Part shown: positions 20,920-33,912 of the stretch, piece after piece | Layout of the letters: each line of letters begins with the position of its first letter | How positions within the stretch are numbered: position 1 is the stretch's first letter | Assembly: GCA_033977485.1 (NCBI GenBank) | Contig: CM066995.1 | Span: 49,413,162 to 49,477,161, forward strand | Direction: 5' to 3' | Length of the DNA stretch: 64,000 bases | Origin: Hydrangea macrophylla | Taxonomy: Eukaryota > Streptophyta > Magnoliopsida > Cornales > Hydrangeaceae | Made by a program: the position numbers and the translations under genes | Notes under the pieces: model-generated | Database searches by the model: none | What the model saw: only the letters and a program-made list of their open reading frames with translations | What the model was told of the DNA's origin: nothing

Positions 20920-23900
20920 ATGGCCCAAATGAGGCGTCTTTCAATTTATATGTCTGTTGTAATTGCTCCAAAGAAAATCAATGAAAGCATGACCAATTCT
21001 GCCTACTCGAATGCACTTAATGAATGTGATGATCATGAAATACCAGATGAATCGCAAAAAGTAATCGAAAAAGAAAAAGAATATGCATGTAAAATCATTG
21101 AGAACACTCTAACGATCAATCTAGGAAATGAAGATAATCCTCAAAATGTTTTTATTGGCTCTACACTTAGCAAAGAAGAAAGCAAAGAATTAATCAATCT
21201 ATTAAATAAATTTAAAGATGTTTTTGCATGGTCTTATGGTGATATGCCAGGCATTGATCCAGAGATAGTCCAATACCACATCACCATCTTCCCCAATTCA
21301 AAACCTATAAAACAAAAATTGAGGCGAATGAGGCATGAATGGGCACTCAAAGTCAAAGAGGAAGTTGAAAAGCAGTTGAGAGCCAGATTCTTAATGGTCA
21401 CCGAGTATCCATAATGGATCGCCAATATAGTGCATGTCCCGAAAAAGGACGGTCGTGTTAGGTCTGTGTCAACTTCCGAGATCTGAACAAAGCCAGCCCT
21501 AAGGATGATTTCCCTTTACCTTACATTGATGTGTTAGTGGACAATACGGCAGGACATGAACTCCTATCTTTTATGGATGGGTTCTCAGGGTATAACCAGA
21601 TTCTAAATGCCCGAGGATAGGGAGAAAACCACTTTCATCACACCATGGGGCACATACTACTATAGAGTGATGCCATTTGGGCTAAAAATGCGGGCACAAC
21701 TTACCAACGGGCCACTACAACACTATTGCACGATATGATCCATAAAGAGGTAGAGGTATATGTGGACGATATGATTGTAAAATCTAAGGAAAGAAGAGGT
21801 CACTTGGAGGCGTTACGAAAATTCTTCGGGAGGTTGAGGGAATTCAGAATGAGGTTGAACCCCTAGAAGTGCACCTTCGGGGTCACCACCGGAAAGTTGT
21901 TGGGGTTTCTCATCACTCAAAGAGGGATAGAGGTGGACCCGACCAAGATAAAGGTCATTGTCAAAATGCAGCCGCCCAAGAACGAAAAAGAGTTAAGGGG
22001 ATTTCTGGGTGGAATACAATTCATAAGCCGTTTCATCTCAAAACTCACCTTAACGTGTGACCCATTGTTTAGGTTACTCAGAAAAGGAGAAAAGTTCGAA
22101 TGGGATACCCTGTGTCAACAAACCTTTGATAAGCTCAAAACCTACCTCCAAAATCCACCTGTCCTGTCACCACCCTCACCCAGGAGACCTTTATTGTTGT
22201 ACCTTTCTGTGTTCGATGATTCAATGGGGTGTATGTTGGCCCAAGAAGGGGAAGAGGGGCATGTGGAAAAAGCCATTTATTATTTGAGCAAGAGGATGAC
22301 CAGATACGAGTTGAAATACTCACCTTTAGAAAAAGCATGTTGGGCCCTAGTCTGGTGTACCCGTTGCCTTAGGCACTACATGTTAGCCTTTCCCGTTGTC
22401 CTAATCTCCCGAATGGACCCACTCAAATACCTATTCGAAAAGCCTATCTTGACCAGTAGAATTTCCCGTTAGACCATGATGCTGGCCGAATTCAATATCA
22501 GATATGTCACTTCTAAATCTGTTAAAGGAAGAGCCGTTGCTGAATACCTAGCCGACCTTGCCATAGAATCTGAGGAGAAAGGGGAGTTCAAGTTTCTTGA
22601 CGAAGGGGTAATGGAGTTGAAAGAGGATTTGTGGAAGATGTATTTTGATGGAGCCGCCAATCAACTAGGCTATGGGGTTGGAATCATCCTCGTGGCACCT
22701 GATGGAACACCTACCCCGTTAGCCGTCAAGCTTAAGTATAATTCAACCAACAACACCGCAGAGTACGAAGCTTGCATAATTGGGATGGAAGCAGCCTTAG
22801 CCCTAAAAGTGGGAAGGATCAACATTTTCGGAGATTCTAACCTGATCATATCCTAAGTACAAGGTGATTGGAGGGTGAAGCATGAGAAGTTGAGGCCTTA
22901 CCATGACTACCTAGAGAGCCTAACAGTACAGTTCAAAAAGATATCATTCTACTACCTTCCCCGTGAAGAGAACCAGTTGGCTGATTCCCTAGCAACCTTG
23001 GCCACAATGATATAAATCCCTTCGGTAGTCACCATGATACCGTTATCTATAGAAATCAGAAACCAACCTTTATTCGAGATGATCGCAATGATAGAAGAAG
23101 GAGGTGAGTTTCCTTGGTACGTGGATGTTTGGAATTTCATTAAGGAGGGAGAATACCCCGAGGGAGCTTTAGAGAATGACAAAAAGGCGATTTGAAGGTT
23201 CTCCGCCCAATTTATGATCTATGTGGATAAGTTATGGAAGAAGTCATATACCGGGTTCAATCTGGAGTGTTTGTATGGAAGGGAGGCTAAGAGAATGATG
23301 GAAGAGATACATGAAGGAGTCTGCGGCCCCCACATGAATGGACACATGCTGGCAAAGAAGATAATTCGACAGGGGTATTACTGGATCACTTTGGAAAAAG
23401 ACTGCTGTGAGTACGTCAGAAGATGCCATAAGTGTCAGATCCATGCAAATCTGATGCATACCCCACCTTTCCAGCTCTATAGCATGACCATGCCGTGGCC
23501 TTTCTCTATTTGGGGCATTGATATCATCGGTGAGATAGTTCCAAAGGCATCCAATGGACACCGATACATATTCGTGGCAATTGATTATTTCACCAAATGG
23601 GCAGAGGCTGCGTCATATGCCACTTTGAAGGCTAAGGATGTGGTGAGCTTCATAGAAAAGAACATAGTTTGTAGATATAGAGTCCCGAATGAGTTCATTT
23701 CAGACCATGGTAGCCATTTCTAGGGAGAAGTTACCCCACTCCTAGAAAAGTACAAGATCACCCGCCATCAGTCTTCTCCCTATAAGCCTGAAACGAATGA
23801 AGCAGTAGAGGCGGCGAATAAGAATGTTAAAGCAATCTTGGGAAAAACAATAAATACATACAAAGATTGGCACGAGAAGCTACCGTTTGCATTATGGGGA

Positions 23901-24354
23901 TACCGCACCTCTGTAAGAACTTCCACGGGAGCAACGCTGTACTCATTAGTTTATGGGATGGAAGTCGTTCTCCCAGTTGAAGTAGAAATACCTTCTCTAA
24001 GAATCTTGGCAGAGTGTGAAGTAACTGAGTTGGAATGGATGCAAGGGAGGTATGAGGAACTAATGTTGCTTGATGAAAAAAGGTTGGCTGTAATAAACCA
24101 TACCCTACCAAAAGAGGATAGCTCGTACTTTCAACAAAAAGGTCCGCCCAAGGAAGCTCGCTGAGAGTGACCTGGTCCTCAAAGAACTAAAAGTGCATGT
24201 TTATGACCCTAGAGGAAAATTCAAGCCCAGCTGGGTCGGGCCATGCATTATTCAGACTCACCTTTCCGGATGAGCGGCCTATCTTATGGACCTGGATGGG
24301 GTTAAATTTAAATAGCCAATTAATCTCGATCGCCTTAAAAAATATTTTGCTTGA
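20920..24354 (+). pseudogene. Tat pol of element 2 (RT, RNase H, second RNase H, integrase)
   Basis: Order as in element 1. The RT N-terminal part is 20920-21414 (FKDVFAWSYGDMPGID). The RT core is broken by stops and small indels near 21412, 21455, 21600, 21695 and 21866. RNase H ends at a TAG (22470) where element 1 has TGG. The second RNase H is about 22620-22980 (YFDGAANQLGYG). Integrase is about 23214-24110 with the zinc-binding CHKCQIH and the GIDIIG and SDHGSHF motifs. Further stops lie at 22854, 23013, 23193 and 23721, and a frameshift lies near 24105. The homologous terminal TGA is at 24352. The stops at 23193 and 23721 match element 1 stops at 1668 and 2196 exactly. Confidence 0.92.
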
Positions 24355-25014
24355 AACCGCTTCTTTCAAAACCTCCTACATAGATGAACTACGCTTGACC
24401 TGATTCCCGCTAGGGGATACGTAGGCAACCTGCTCGGTTCGGTCACTAATAATTGCCTAAAAAGGCATCTTTCGTCGAGCCGTCAAAAACCAAACTATTG
24501 CGGACCTGATACTTGTTCGGGGATAAGTAGGCAGGCTCCCCTAAAGCCTTCGGTCCACCAAAACCCAAAAAGAACCCTGTACTAAACTAGGGGCAAACTA
24601 GCGTTTGCCTCGAACCACTTCGAAGCCCCAAAACCAGGGGCAAACTTCGTTTGCTATCTGAAGAACCCAGATATTTACCTTGAACCCATCTCTGGATCTC
24701 CTGACTATCATAATGAGTACTATAAAGAAGCAAACGTGAATTCATGGCATAGAATGAGTAAAGCTTTAAGCAAGATACAAAGCAAGATAGAGAGCCAAGA
24801 AAAGACATTAAAAGGGAAAATTTTCATAAAGGATTAATCGGAGGAGTGAACACTTTGATTAAACATGTTGGAAATGTTCCTAAAAGCATGAAAGCACTTT
24901 TCAAAAAAAGAAATACGAAAATCACATTCAAAAGCGTAAAAAGATTGGCAGGACTTGTCTGAAATTTTACAAAATAAAGTTATGTCCTGTTGTTTGATCT
25001 TCATCCACGAATGT
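24355..25014. other. Spacer between pol and the antisense ORF, element 2
   Basis: Homologous to 2835-3487, including GGGGATACGTAGGCAACC near 24413 and GGGGATAAGTAGGCAGG near 24518. No convincing gene; the minus-strand frame 24808-24587 corresponds to 3274-3065. Confidence 0.6.
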
Positions 25015-26111
25015 CTACAAAGTCTGTCCCTGGATCAGAGTCTGGATCTGAAGAAGGTACTCAGTAGTAGGCGCAGTCGAAGCAGGGACTCTCTGGAAAG
25101 GAGCTGACACTCCGTCATGCCAAGCTTCAATGAAAGCCTTCATAATGGAAGGGCGCATGATCGAACCTCTCGTAAAATGAACAGTAAGAGCCTCAGTAAT
25201 ATCCTGGAGAAGCCCGTACTGACGAACCACTCGGGCGGGAATGTAGAAAGTAGTAGTGTGCAAGCCAGGTAGCCAGATACCGGGCTTCCCAGGAAGCGGC
25301 ACTGCGACAGAGCGGTAAGACCAGTCTGGACAAAACCAGCGAATATCACCAGGAGAGGGGGGTTTTTGAGAAAATTAAACCATGCCTCATCCGAGCGGAA
25401 CAAATGGTGAACCTCAATGCGATCATAGGGAAGTGACCTACAAAGGTGCGAAGGATGCACGAAGAGATCCAAGCGCTCCATGAGCCAAAGCTGAAGGATG
25501 AAAGGGGCTCCCATAGATAACATAGCCCCGGTGGCATGAGCCTGATCCAATCCTATCAAGGTTTCGCCAAGAACTAGCATGACGGCACTTTTCATCTCTC
25601 AAACACCATAGGCTATGGGTATTAGAATGTCAGAAGACGACTGGAAGAGGAAGTGATAAAGCATGGCAATCGATAGTGCACTGCACCGGATAATCTGATA
25701 TCCGCCGTCATAAGGATCTCCCACGGGAGCATAGACCGAGGAAAGTCGCTCGAAGTCAATCTGCCTGTCACATATAAAAGAGCTCGTAGCATTACGGGAT
25801 AAGTAGAGCAGGGTGGCCAAATCTTGAACATAACCCGCCTGCACCAGGGGAACTATCAGATCCGCAAAGGGGTCGGTGTGGAGGATAGCGCTGAACTCTT
25901 CAAATAAAAGGCAGACCTCATGGGAACCGAAGCGAAAGACATGAAAGGAGGGATCCCAACACTGAATTGTAGCTCGAAGCAAGCCTTCATTCAAAAACAT
26001 TCGTCAGAAAGAGAAGAGGTCGTTCAGTCTAAAACACTCGAAATTTAGCCTAACAATGCCCGAGAGAGCATCCATCCGCGGGAAAAGGATTTGAGAGTTA
26101 ATGGGGGCCAT
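25015..26111 (-). pseudogene. Antisense DUF7745-like ORF, element 2 copy
   Basis: ATG at 26111 (MAPINSQILFP), colinear with the element 1 copy. It carries LLRATIQCWDPSFHVF, a following LFEEFSAIL, CDRQIDFERLSSVYAP and FYIPARVVRQYG, and ends at its own TAG (25015-25017). Two CGA-to-TGA stops (near 26003 and 25598) and a frameshift at a G run near 25355 disrupt it. Comparison of the two copies confirms the start and shows the intact form would be about 365 residues. DUF7745-like is the best family guess; function unknown. Confidence 0.65.
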
Positions 26112-26207
26112 TACGGGAAAAAGTGAAGAAGAGAGAAGAATGTTTTGCGGAGTATAGGGGGAGGAAAGTAGTATAAATAGGAGAATAAAGATGCCTACCT
26201 ACCTGCG

Positions 26208-26320
26208 GCAGTCAATAAAGTGGAACGGCACTCAACGAAGTGCCGCACGACAGTATGTGAATGTCGTTGCGGCATTCACTAAATGCCGCAAAGGCTAAAC
26301 CGAGTGTCGTTTGGAGTTTT
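26208..26320. repeat. Inverted-repeat cluster upstream of antisense ORF 1 (element 2)
   Basis: It contains CGGCACTCAACGAAGTGCCG and GCGGCATTCACTAAATGCCG in succession, at the same relative place as 4670-4800 in element 1. Confidence 0.85.
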
Positions 26321-26411
26321 ATTTTGGCCAGGGTCTGTTTGTAGTATTTTCAGCCCACCTGCAAACAAGAAAACATAATAAAAGTGCGCATCATGCAGCA
26401 CATGCAAACAA

Positions 26412-26515
26412 GACCAAGCTATGGTCACATACATCCATTCATTCATCCTTTCATTTTAAATAAATAAAGAGGATAGAAGCATTCAAGGTTAAAATAAAAG
26501 GACCAAGCTATGGTC
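26412..26515. repeat. Two copies of the palindrome GACCAAGCTATGGTC
   Basis: Perfect copies at 26412-26426 and 26501-26515, matching those of element 1 in position and followed by the same CACATAC-type tail. Confidence 0.75.
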
Positions 26516-26762
26516 ACACATACGGGAAGCAATAGTAAAAGCAGAAAAGATAAAAATAGTCGTAAAGCATACAGGCACCTATCCTACCACGGCTATCCAA
26601 AAGCCATCAGCAAAGGTAAACATGTGTGATATGAGCATCCAAATAAAAGTGTGTGTATATATATACAGTCATCCAAGTGTATATGTCTCCTCACCAAAAC
26701 ACTCAAAAGATAAAAAAGAATAGATAGATAAGGGTGAGGTCAGCCCGGCCCCGGCCTCTAGT

Positions 26763-29416
26763 CTAGCGAGTCACGCGCCTGAGGGGCTTCTCCTCTGACT
26801 CCGTCCCGCTCGCTCCGCCTCCGCCTCTGCCGCCATTGGTACCTCTGCCACCACCTCTACCTCGCCCGGCGCCGCTGCCCCTGGGAGCTCCTCCGTAATC
26901 TCCATCGGGATCTATCCCAAACTGCCAAAGTCACTGCTCAAGCTCCCTCACCCGCAGAGTCAATCTCTTGACCTCATCATCCTGAAAAAAAAAAAAAATA
27001 GAAAGGTGAATAACATAGTCTATTTTGAAGTAAAAAGTGAAAAGTATGAATAAAAAGGAGTCAACTCGACTTACCTTGGCTCTCGCCTGAGCCTCGGTAG
27101 TCACCCGTGCCCCGTCAACCTAAGCCAAAAAATCAATGAAAAGGGATTAGTGGAAGCAGAATAAGGATGCAAGAATCGGAAATGAGGTCATATAAGCTTA
27201 CCCTCCACTCTCGGCCATGGATCCACTCTCTGACGCTATGAGCATAGAGCTGGCCCTCCTCCGCATAGTCCTGCGGGACATGATCATACAGGAGCGGAAT
27301 GACGGGAACGCCCGCAGGATACCGGGGGACCTCAATCATGACCTGCTCTCCGTAAGAAACAGTCCTGACACTCCAATCCCAAGGCGGCAAAGTCGGGGCC
27401 CGAGTCGCAGCAGGAATAGGCTGCAAGTAGAAGAAATGTAATCAATAATAAAACACTTGGAAACTTAAAATAGAAGAAAGAGTGTAAGAGCAAAGAGGAC
27501 TCACCCGAGTCACTTCCATCAAAGGGAAGTTCCTCATCAGCCTCGCAGCTCGAAAAGTTGCGTATACATCAGGAGACTCCACGAGCGTCTGAATCGAGAC
27601 TCCCTCAAAAGCAGCCGTAAGCTGGGAGCCCTGGAGCGTATCCATGGCCCTCATGGAAGTAGGAGAGGGATGTGGCATGAAATAGTCAAGAGCCATCAGT
27701 GACTACCTGGTCACTCTCTCACCTAAGTACTCCCTACCCTCAGGGCCGTCCAATAGGATCCTCATCGGGTCGTACCCACCCAACCGTCGTATCCCTTCCG
27801 GAGCCTTAGGAAGCACGTCCCTCTAGGGCTGCCACTCCACGTGATGTACTCGTAAAGTCATCAGGAAGTTCTTAAACGAGATGAAATTGTGGGCCCCAGT
27901 CTTCTACCCCACCCGGTCCTTCACCCACTTCAGCCCCTGGGGCATGATGAGGGCGTCTGCTAGTCGCGTCCTAGGTGACATGATGTGGAGATACTCGTGG
28001 GACCAAATCTGTGAGACAAGAGAGATAGAAGTGTTGTATACCTCCCACACCCTCCAAAAACTGCCAGTAGAGGCCTGGTGATCCCTGGATATCTCCCCCA
28101 TATGCCTATACAAGATGGCCAACCCAGCACCAATCGTACTAGTAAATCTGGTCCATACGCTCCAAAGACCCCACCAGCGCCACGGAGATCCGATCTCCCT
28201 TGGTGCTCAACAGAGAGCACCCCAGTACGTACATCAAGAACCCTCGAGCCATCTGCTCGTCGATAAAGCCCGATTGGCCTCTGAAGGTGTCCATGAACCA
28301 CTTAGCCATGACCAAGGGCTCCTCCGGGACTGCTCCAAGTAACACCTGCACTTGGTCCCACTCGCGAACTATATCCAAATATCGAAGGAGCTCTCCTCCA
28401 AACGAGATCCCCGTGATCATGCTGAAATCCAACGGAGTCATCATCATCTCTCCGAAATCAAAATCAGAAGGTGTTGGTGGTATCCCACCACCTCTTCGCC
28501 AATGCGTGGATCTGTCGTAGGTCATTAGAGCTCTTCGTCAAGAGTTTGATGAAGTCCCCAAAACCTGCAGCCCTAACGAATCCCTATACGGTCTCACTCG
28601 GCTCCCCGTCCCACTCGAAGCCATGGGCCAGGCTGTCGTGCCCCTTTAGCACCTTGGGCTGTAACTGCAAGAAAAAATCACAAGATTCGATGTCAGTAAA
28701 TAAAGAAAAAATAGGAAACAAAAAGATGAGGAGAGAAGCAAAAGAAAAGAAAATGTATACAAAAATAATAATAACAATAAAACAATATCCGCATTTTCAA
28801 GACATGAGGTTTTGAAAAACAGCATAGCCATGAGGTACAGGTGAATAAAAAATATCTTTTGGGAGAACTTCACAAGCATGGATTTCACATTCATGAAAAG
28901 TGGTCATCATTTACAGAATAATAAAAAGGGAAGCAATAATGAAGGATGAATGAATAACGAGGTTTTGATTGGCGTACATCGCAGTCAAAAAGTCTTTTGA
29001 GAAAAGTTAACGAAACAAAATGTATGCAAATACAGATGGGACACCCAAAAATTCATAAGCATAGCATTCATTTTCATATCATGTCTTGTCCCCGCATTCG
29101 TAAAGTTCATAAGAAATAGGATAAAGAATACAAAATTGAATGAGCGTCGGTTAAAGCATTCGAGAAGCTCGAGAGCGCTACAAGCGTAGCATTTGCATTA
29201 GAAATAAGGCATTTGAAGTTGCGTTGATTACATTGCATTCATAAAGCTCATACGGCATAAGAATTGCAAAAGGAGAAAAGAGAGGGGCACATTTACCTCG
29301 CGCTTCAACGCGCGGATAGATAAATGCTCGTCCGAATCCCAGAGTAAGAGTGTGGCATCGGGTTTGGGGGTGGCTCAATACTTCGCCTTTTTCCTACTAC
29401 CCGAACCGCTCGCCAT
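26763..29416 (-). pseudogene. Antisense plant mobile domain (PMD) gene, six exons, element 2 copy
   Basis: Second copy of the antisense gene. ATG at 29416 (MASGSGSRKKAK). Exons: 29416-29297, 28664-28042, 28008-27505, 27420-27202, 27119-27075 and 26981-26763 (TAG at 26765-26763). All splice borders match those of the element 1 copy, and exons 1, 3, 4, 5 and 6 keep lengths divisible by three. Exon 2 is 623 nt instead of 627, with a frameshift at the PMD core near 28470, and it carries stops. Retained PMD parts include MTPLDFSMITGISFGG and EEPLVMAKWFMDTF. The last exon again ends in a Gly/Arg-rich tail. A 5'-UTR intron (29524-29420) is conserved. Confidence 0.87.
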
Positions 29417-29647
29417 AATCTGTCAAAGAAAAAAAGGGGGAATTCGTGGTTAGATTCATGAAAAGTTCAAAAAAACAATAAAAAATAATGCAAATGATAT
29501 AGATTTTGATCGAGCTGAACTAACCTGTGAGTACCGGAGATCAATAAAAAAGAAGAGAGGGAATGGGGGAAAATTTCTCCAGAGAGGATTCAGTTTAAGA
29601 GAGGTTGAAAGAATAAATGAAAATGAAATGAAACTCTGGTATAAGCT

Positions 29648-29775
29648 ACCGCCCGCCAAATGCGGCACTCGATTTTCATGCACGGCAGTTGGTGAACTGC
29701 TGTACGGCACTCACTGAATACCGCAACGGCACTCCGTGAGTACCGTATGCCAGTCACGGACTGCCGCAAATTCTA
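29648..29775. repeat. Inverted-repeat cluster upstream of the PMD gene (element 2)
   Basis: It contains CGGCAGTTGGTGAACTGC, CGGCACTCACTGAATACCGC and CGGCACTCCGTGAGTACCG in succession, matching 8262-8385. Confidence 0.85.
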
Positions 29776-29929
29776 GTGTGTGCCGAGTTTGAGGCGGTTA
29801 TCAGATCTTTCATTTTTCCCCCAAAATTCAAATTGGGACCTGAAAATTGTATTCTAACCCCTAAAATTTTGCCCTCATTATGGTTTTGACCCCCGGAGAT
29901 GGTTTTCAGGACCAAATTGGTCCTCAATT

Positions 29930-30330
29930 TTGTGAAATTGAAATAAATTGGAGTTTGTGGACTCCAAATTTTGAAAATTGCAATGAATTTGAGTCTGTGG
30001 ACTCCAAATTTTGAAATTTGAAATGAATTTGAGTCTGTGGACTCCAAATTTTGAAGATTGAGATGATTTGGAGTCTGTGAACTCCAGATTTTGAAAATTG
30101 AGATGAATTGGAGTCCGTGGACTCCAGATTTTGAAAATTGAAATGAATTTGAGTCTGTGGACTCCGAATTTTGAAAATTGAAATGAATTTGAGTCTGTGG
30201 ACTCCACAGTTTTGAAAATTTGAAATAATTTCGAGTCTATGGACTCCAAAATTTTGAAAATTGAAATAAATTCAAGTCTGTGGACTCCAAGATTTTGAAA
30301 ATTGAATTGAATTTGAGTCTGTTCATCCGA
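29930..30330. repeat. 40-bp tandem repeat array, about nine to ten copies
   Basis: Unit of about 40 bp with GAGTCTGTGGACTCC (itself an inverted repeat, GAGTC...GACTC) and AATTTTGAAAATTGAAATG. Element 1 has only about three diverged copies at 8530-8655, so the array expanded or shrank after the two elements split. It creates a spurious repetitive minus-strand open frame. Confidence 0.93.
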
Positions 30331-30344
30331 ATATGATTACCCCG

Positions 30345-30880
30345 ATTTTTTTTTAGGGTGTAACATATTTGCACTCTCGGTTTTCGCAACAGATTTGCGT
30401 TAACCCTTGTCCTGGGAATATAACGGATTTATATTCTCGATCCTCATAACAGATTTACGTTGATCCTTTAGGGTGTAATGGATTTGCACTCTCGGTTCTC
30501 GCAATAGATTTGTGTTAACCCTCATTTCGGGAATATGACGGATTTGTATTCTCAATCCTCAAAACAGATTTACGTTGATCCTTTAGAGTGTAACGGATTT
30601 GTGATCTCGGTTCTCGTAACAGATTTACGTTAACCCCCATTCTGGGAATATAACGAATTTATATTCTCGATCCTCGTAACATATTTACATTGATCCTTTA
30701 GAGTGTAACGAATTTGCACTCTCGGTTCTATCAATAGATTTGCGTTAACCCTCATTCTGGGAATATAACAGATTTATATTCTCGATCCTCATAACAGATT
30801 TACATTGATCCTTTAGAGTATAACGGATTTGCGCTCTCGGTTCTCACAACAGATTTGCGTTAACCCTCGTTTTGGGAAGT
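30345..30880. repeat. 115-bp tandem repeat array
   Basis: The unit has two halves: TGCACTCTCGGTTCTCGC...TTGCGTTAACCC and TATTCTCGATCCTC...TTACGTTGATCC. The TTGATCCTTTAG mark recurs near 30460, 30576, 30691 and 30806. It is homologous to the 121-bp array of element 1. Confidence 0.92.
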
Positions 30881-31337
30881 TAGAAATGCATTTTCTCGAC
30901 CCTTGTAAATGAATCTTTACATAGGTCAACATTTGGTAATCTTCTCCGGCTAGCGCATCATGAAATGTGCATCACATATAGAGAAGACATGATATAGAGT
31001 AAGCAAGGCACTTGCTCGGTCGAGTTTATTTGAAAATACCATTGCATGAGCATGTGCATCACGATAGGATAGGAGCATTCATCCGCATGATTACTTGTGC
31101 TTGCGTATGTTTGACTCCTGCCCGAACTGCGTCTTAGTCTGATTCTTGAGGGGATACGTAGCCCGCTCATCATGGAGCACGACCAATTGGAATTTTGCTG
31201 CGCGCTGGCTTTCTTTTTGTAGTGCATTTTGTTTTTACCTGAATCCGACCGTTTGGTCAAAGGCTTGTCTTTACACAGGCTTCGATGTTCACTTGTGGTT
31301 CGCGTTGCTCCACGAGCTCCGTCGAAGAGGGGCAAAC

Positions 31338-33912
31338 TGTAGATACCCCGATTTTGACCAAACGTCAAGTTAAGGGGAGTGATACCTCCAAGACCCGATG
31401 ATGACAATGTCCGGCCAATCTAGGACTTCCAAAGATGATTCAAACTCTTCGAAAGACTCTCTAACCTAAATAAAAAGCAAAAAAGAAATAAAAAGGTGAA
31501 TAGAGGCAAAACGACACTTGGGCAGATTTGCGGCAGTCACGGGTTCCCGATGCGGCACTCCCTAACTACCAGAACGACATTCAGGGAGAGTCGCACTGGC
31601 ATCCATTAACTGCCGCTAAAATGCTTCAAGTACCGCCAAATTTGAAAATCCTGAAAAGACAGCATTCCATGGAGTTGTCCGTGGCATTCTATGAGTGCAA
31701 TTGCGGCCCGCTTCCATCTCCATTGAGTGTCGCATTTTTGTAACAGCCAGCTGTAATACAGCACATTTTGTACTACCAAAGGATAGTCCGAATTAGGGTT
31801 TTTTGCTCTAAAATGACTGAAATACCCCTTCAAAATTGTCTATAAATAGAGGATGAATATCCTCTTGCAAGGGGTTAGAATTTTCTTTGAATCTAGAGGT
31901 TGTATTAGTTCTCCAAGTCCTAAAACTATCAAAATTTCTTCTCTAAACACAATTAGAAGTTAGTTTTAGAAGAGTTGAAGATGGTGGAAAGCTTGATTAG
32001 TCTTTGGAAGTTCTTCAAAATCAAAAAGTTGAGGATATTTTGGAGGTAAAACTTTGAATTCATTAGTCTCCCTAGTCACGAATATACTTAGAGTCCTTGA
32101 ATTTTCTTTTTCTTTCCCTTTTAAGTCTTTGAGGTTCATAAGACCCCCCTTGAATCCTTAGACTCGAAATCCTTTAATCCCTTTGTAAGCTCATGATTTA
32201 CAAGGAGGTTGAAGTTGATATTAGTACACTTGATTAATAAATCTAAACCTATCTTCATGGTTTAGGTTTGTTATGTTTAGGTCTCATGGAATTTTTCCCT
32301 ATGTTTTTGAGAATTTCAAGATATGAATGTAGTTAGTCTCCCATGACCATCAAATGGTAGGATAGGTAGTGTGGCTCAAGCCAAATTTTATGGCTCATGG
32401 GTGAAATTAGTTAACAAAGTTGTATTTGATAAATGATGCAGTGAGTTGACAATCTGTTTTTGATCATAGATTTTTAGTTAAACATCGAACCGTTGGAACT
32501 GAATGAAACTAATGGGAAAGTGTTTATAACTCAAAGTTCTACCACTATAATTTTTGCTTTAAGGAAGTTTCATGTTTAGAGTGGTTTGGTCAAGGGTTTT
32601 GTAATCTGTCTAGAGTTTCAGAACAGTAACACTCGTTTGAAATAAGCAAACCAGAACCTTAATCAAGCACTCTTGGCCCAAAATAATTTTTACTAAGTAT
32701 TTTAATGTGTTAGGAAGCTACCCTAAAAAGACCAAAGCATTTCTGATTTTTTTACTATTTTTAGAAAATCATACAAAAACTCTGGACGGAGAGTTGTAAG
32801 TCTCTGAGTGGTTTCTAGTGTTTGTCTAATTCCCAGAGATCTAACCTCTGAAATTTTGATTTTGTTTTTGGGATGGAAACTAGACACACAGAGGCATCTT
32901 GTGTCCAAAAATCATCAAGATCACACCATGGGAAGCATCCCTTTTATTTCTTTGAAGTTCGGATCTGCTTGCTAAAATTTTAGTATTCTGGAATGGTTTT
33001 TGATATATCTTGTGAACAATGGTCCGAATGACTCTTCCATGACCTAAGAATTAAACCATGTGTTAATAATGATTAGTTAAACTTAAATACAGAGGCTAAA
33101 TGATACAAATCAAGGAATAATCCAATAGCTCATTCTTGTTCACATCTATGTAATCATACACATTCATTCATGTAGATTGGTATTAGAATTCATAATTGTG
33201 CTATTTCTTCTACTTGATAGAATTACGCTAGACGTTTAGGAATAATTATTCGATACTATACATTATTTCTAAAGTATGTGGACTAACCTTTGTTTTGTAG
33301 CACCTTTGAGGTACAATTTCTCCACCCTTTCTCTAGTTTATTTAATTCCTTGATTTTATTGATTTTATGACCTCATGCGCGACACCTTAGAATTAGGTTT
33401 TGCCTTATGTGTATACGTGATTAGAGACCTTTTCTTAGGATCTTTCTATTCGTATGCATTGCACGTTTAATATTCGCGACATGGATCCTCGGATAAGTTC
33501 TATAGTTCTCTATTTGCATATTACATCGCTTGTTACTTGAATTATTTGTTTTTTTTTAATGATATTTTATCACTTGCAATCTTACACCCTTTAGACATGC
33601 TTTTGTAATGTATATTTATACATATATATTATTTGAGGGCATGATTAGATTATTAATTCGATTAAAAAGGATATCAAGTAGAGGCCTATCGCGAGATAGG
33701 ATGAGAGGGGGTGTTTTAGTCCGACGGGCTCCTTCCCCTCTCATTCCATAATCCCCGGACCTAGTTAATCTTTGATTTCACAAAAATTCAGTTAGTCTTA
33801 AAATGATTTCTTAATTTTCCCTTTTAAAAATTAAGTGGCGACTCTTTGTATTTGAAATTTGAATAAGAAATTATTTTAAAATCAAAAGTGGGCCCAAATG
33901 TCGGTATCCACA
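31338..33912 (+). mobile_element. 3' LTR of Tat element 2
   Basis: It follows the polypurine tract GAAGAGGGGCAAAC (31324-31337). It starts TGTAGATACCCC and ends GGTATCCACA, a TG...CA inverted pair. TATA box at 31841 (TATAAATA). An inverted-repeat cluster lies upstream of the TATA box (about 31525-31740). It is homologous throughout to 9676-12576 but clearly diverged, with many substitutions and indels, so the arrangement is old. No target duplication can be tested because the left end of the array lies outside the window. Confidence 0.85.
31525..31740. repeat. Inverted-repeat cluster in the U3 part of the element 2 LTR
   Basis: Decayed units such as GCGGCAGTCACGGG, GCGGCACTCCCTAACTACC and ATTGAGTGTCGC lie 100-300 bases upstream of the LTR TATA box. 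This matches the position of the clusters at 9945-10255 in the other LTR. Confidence 0.65.

Noticed and set aside
29754..30249. Minus-strand ORFs with repeated residues
   Set aside because: Produced by the 40-bp tandem array, whose near multiple-of-three structure keeps a frame open.
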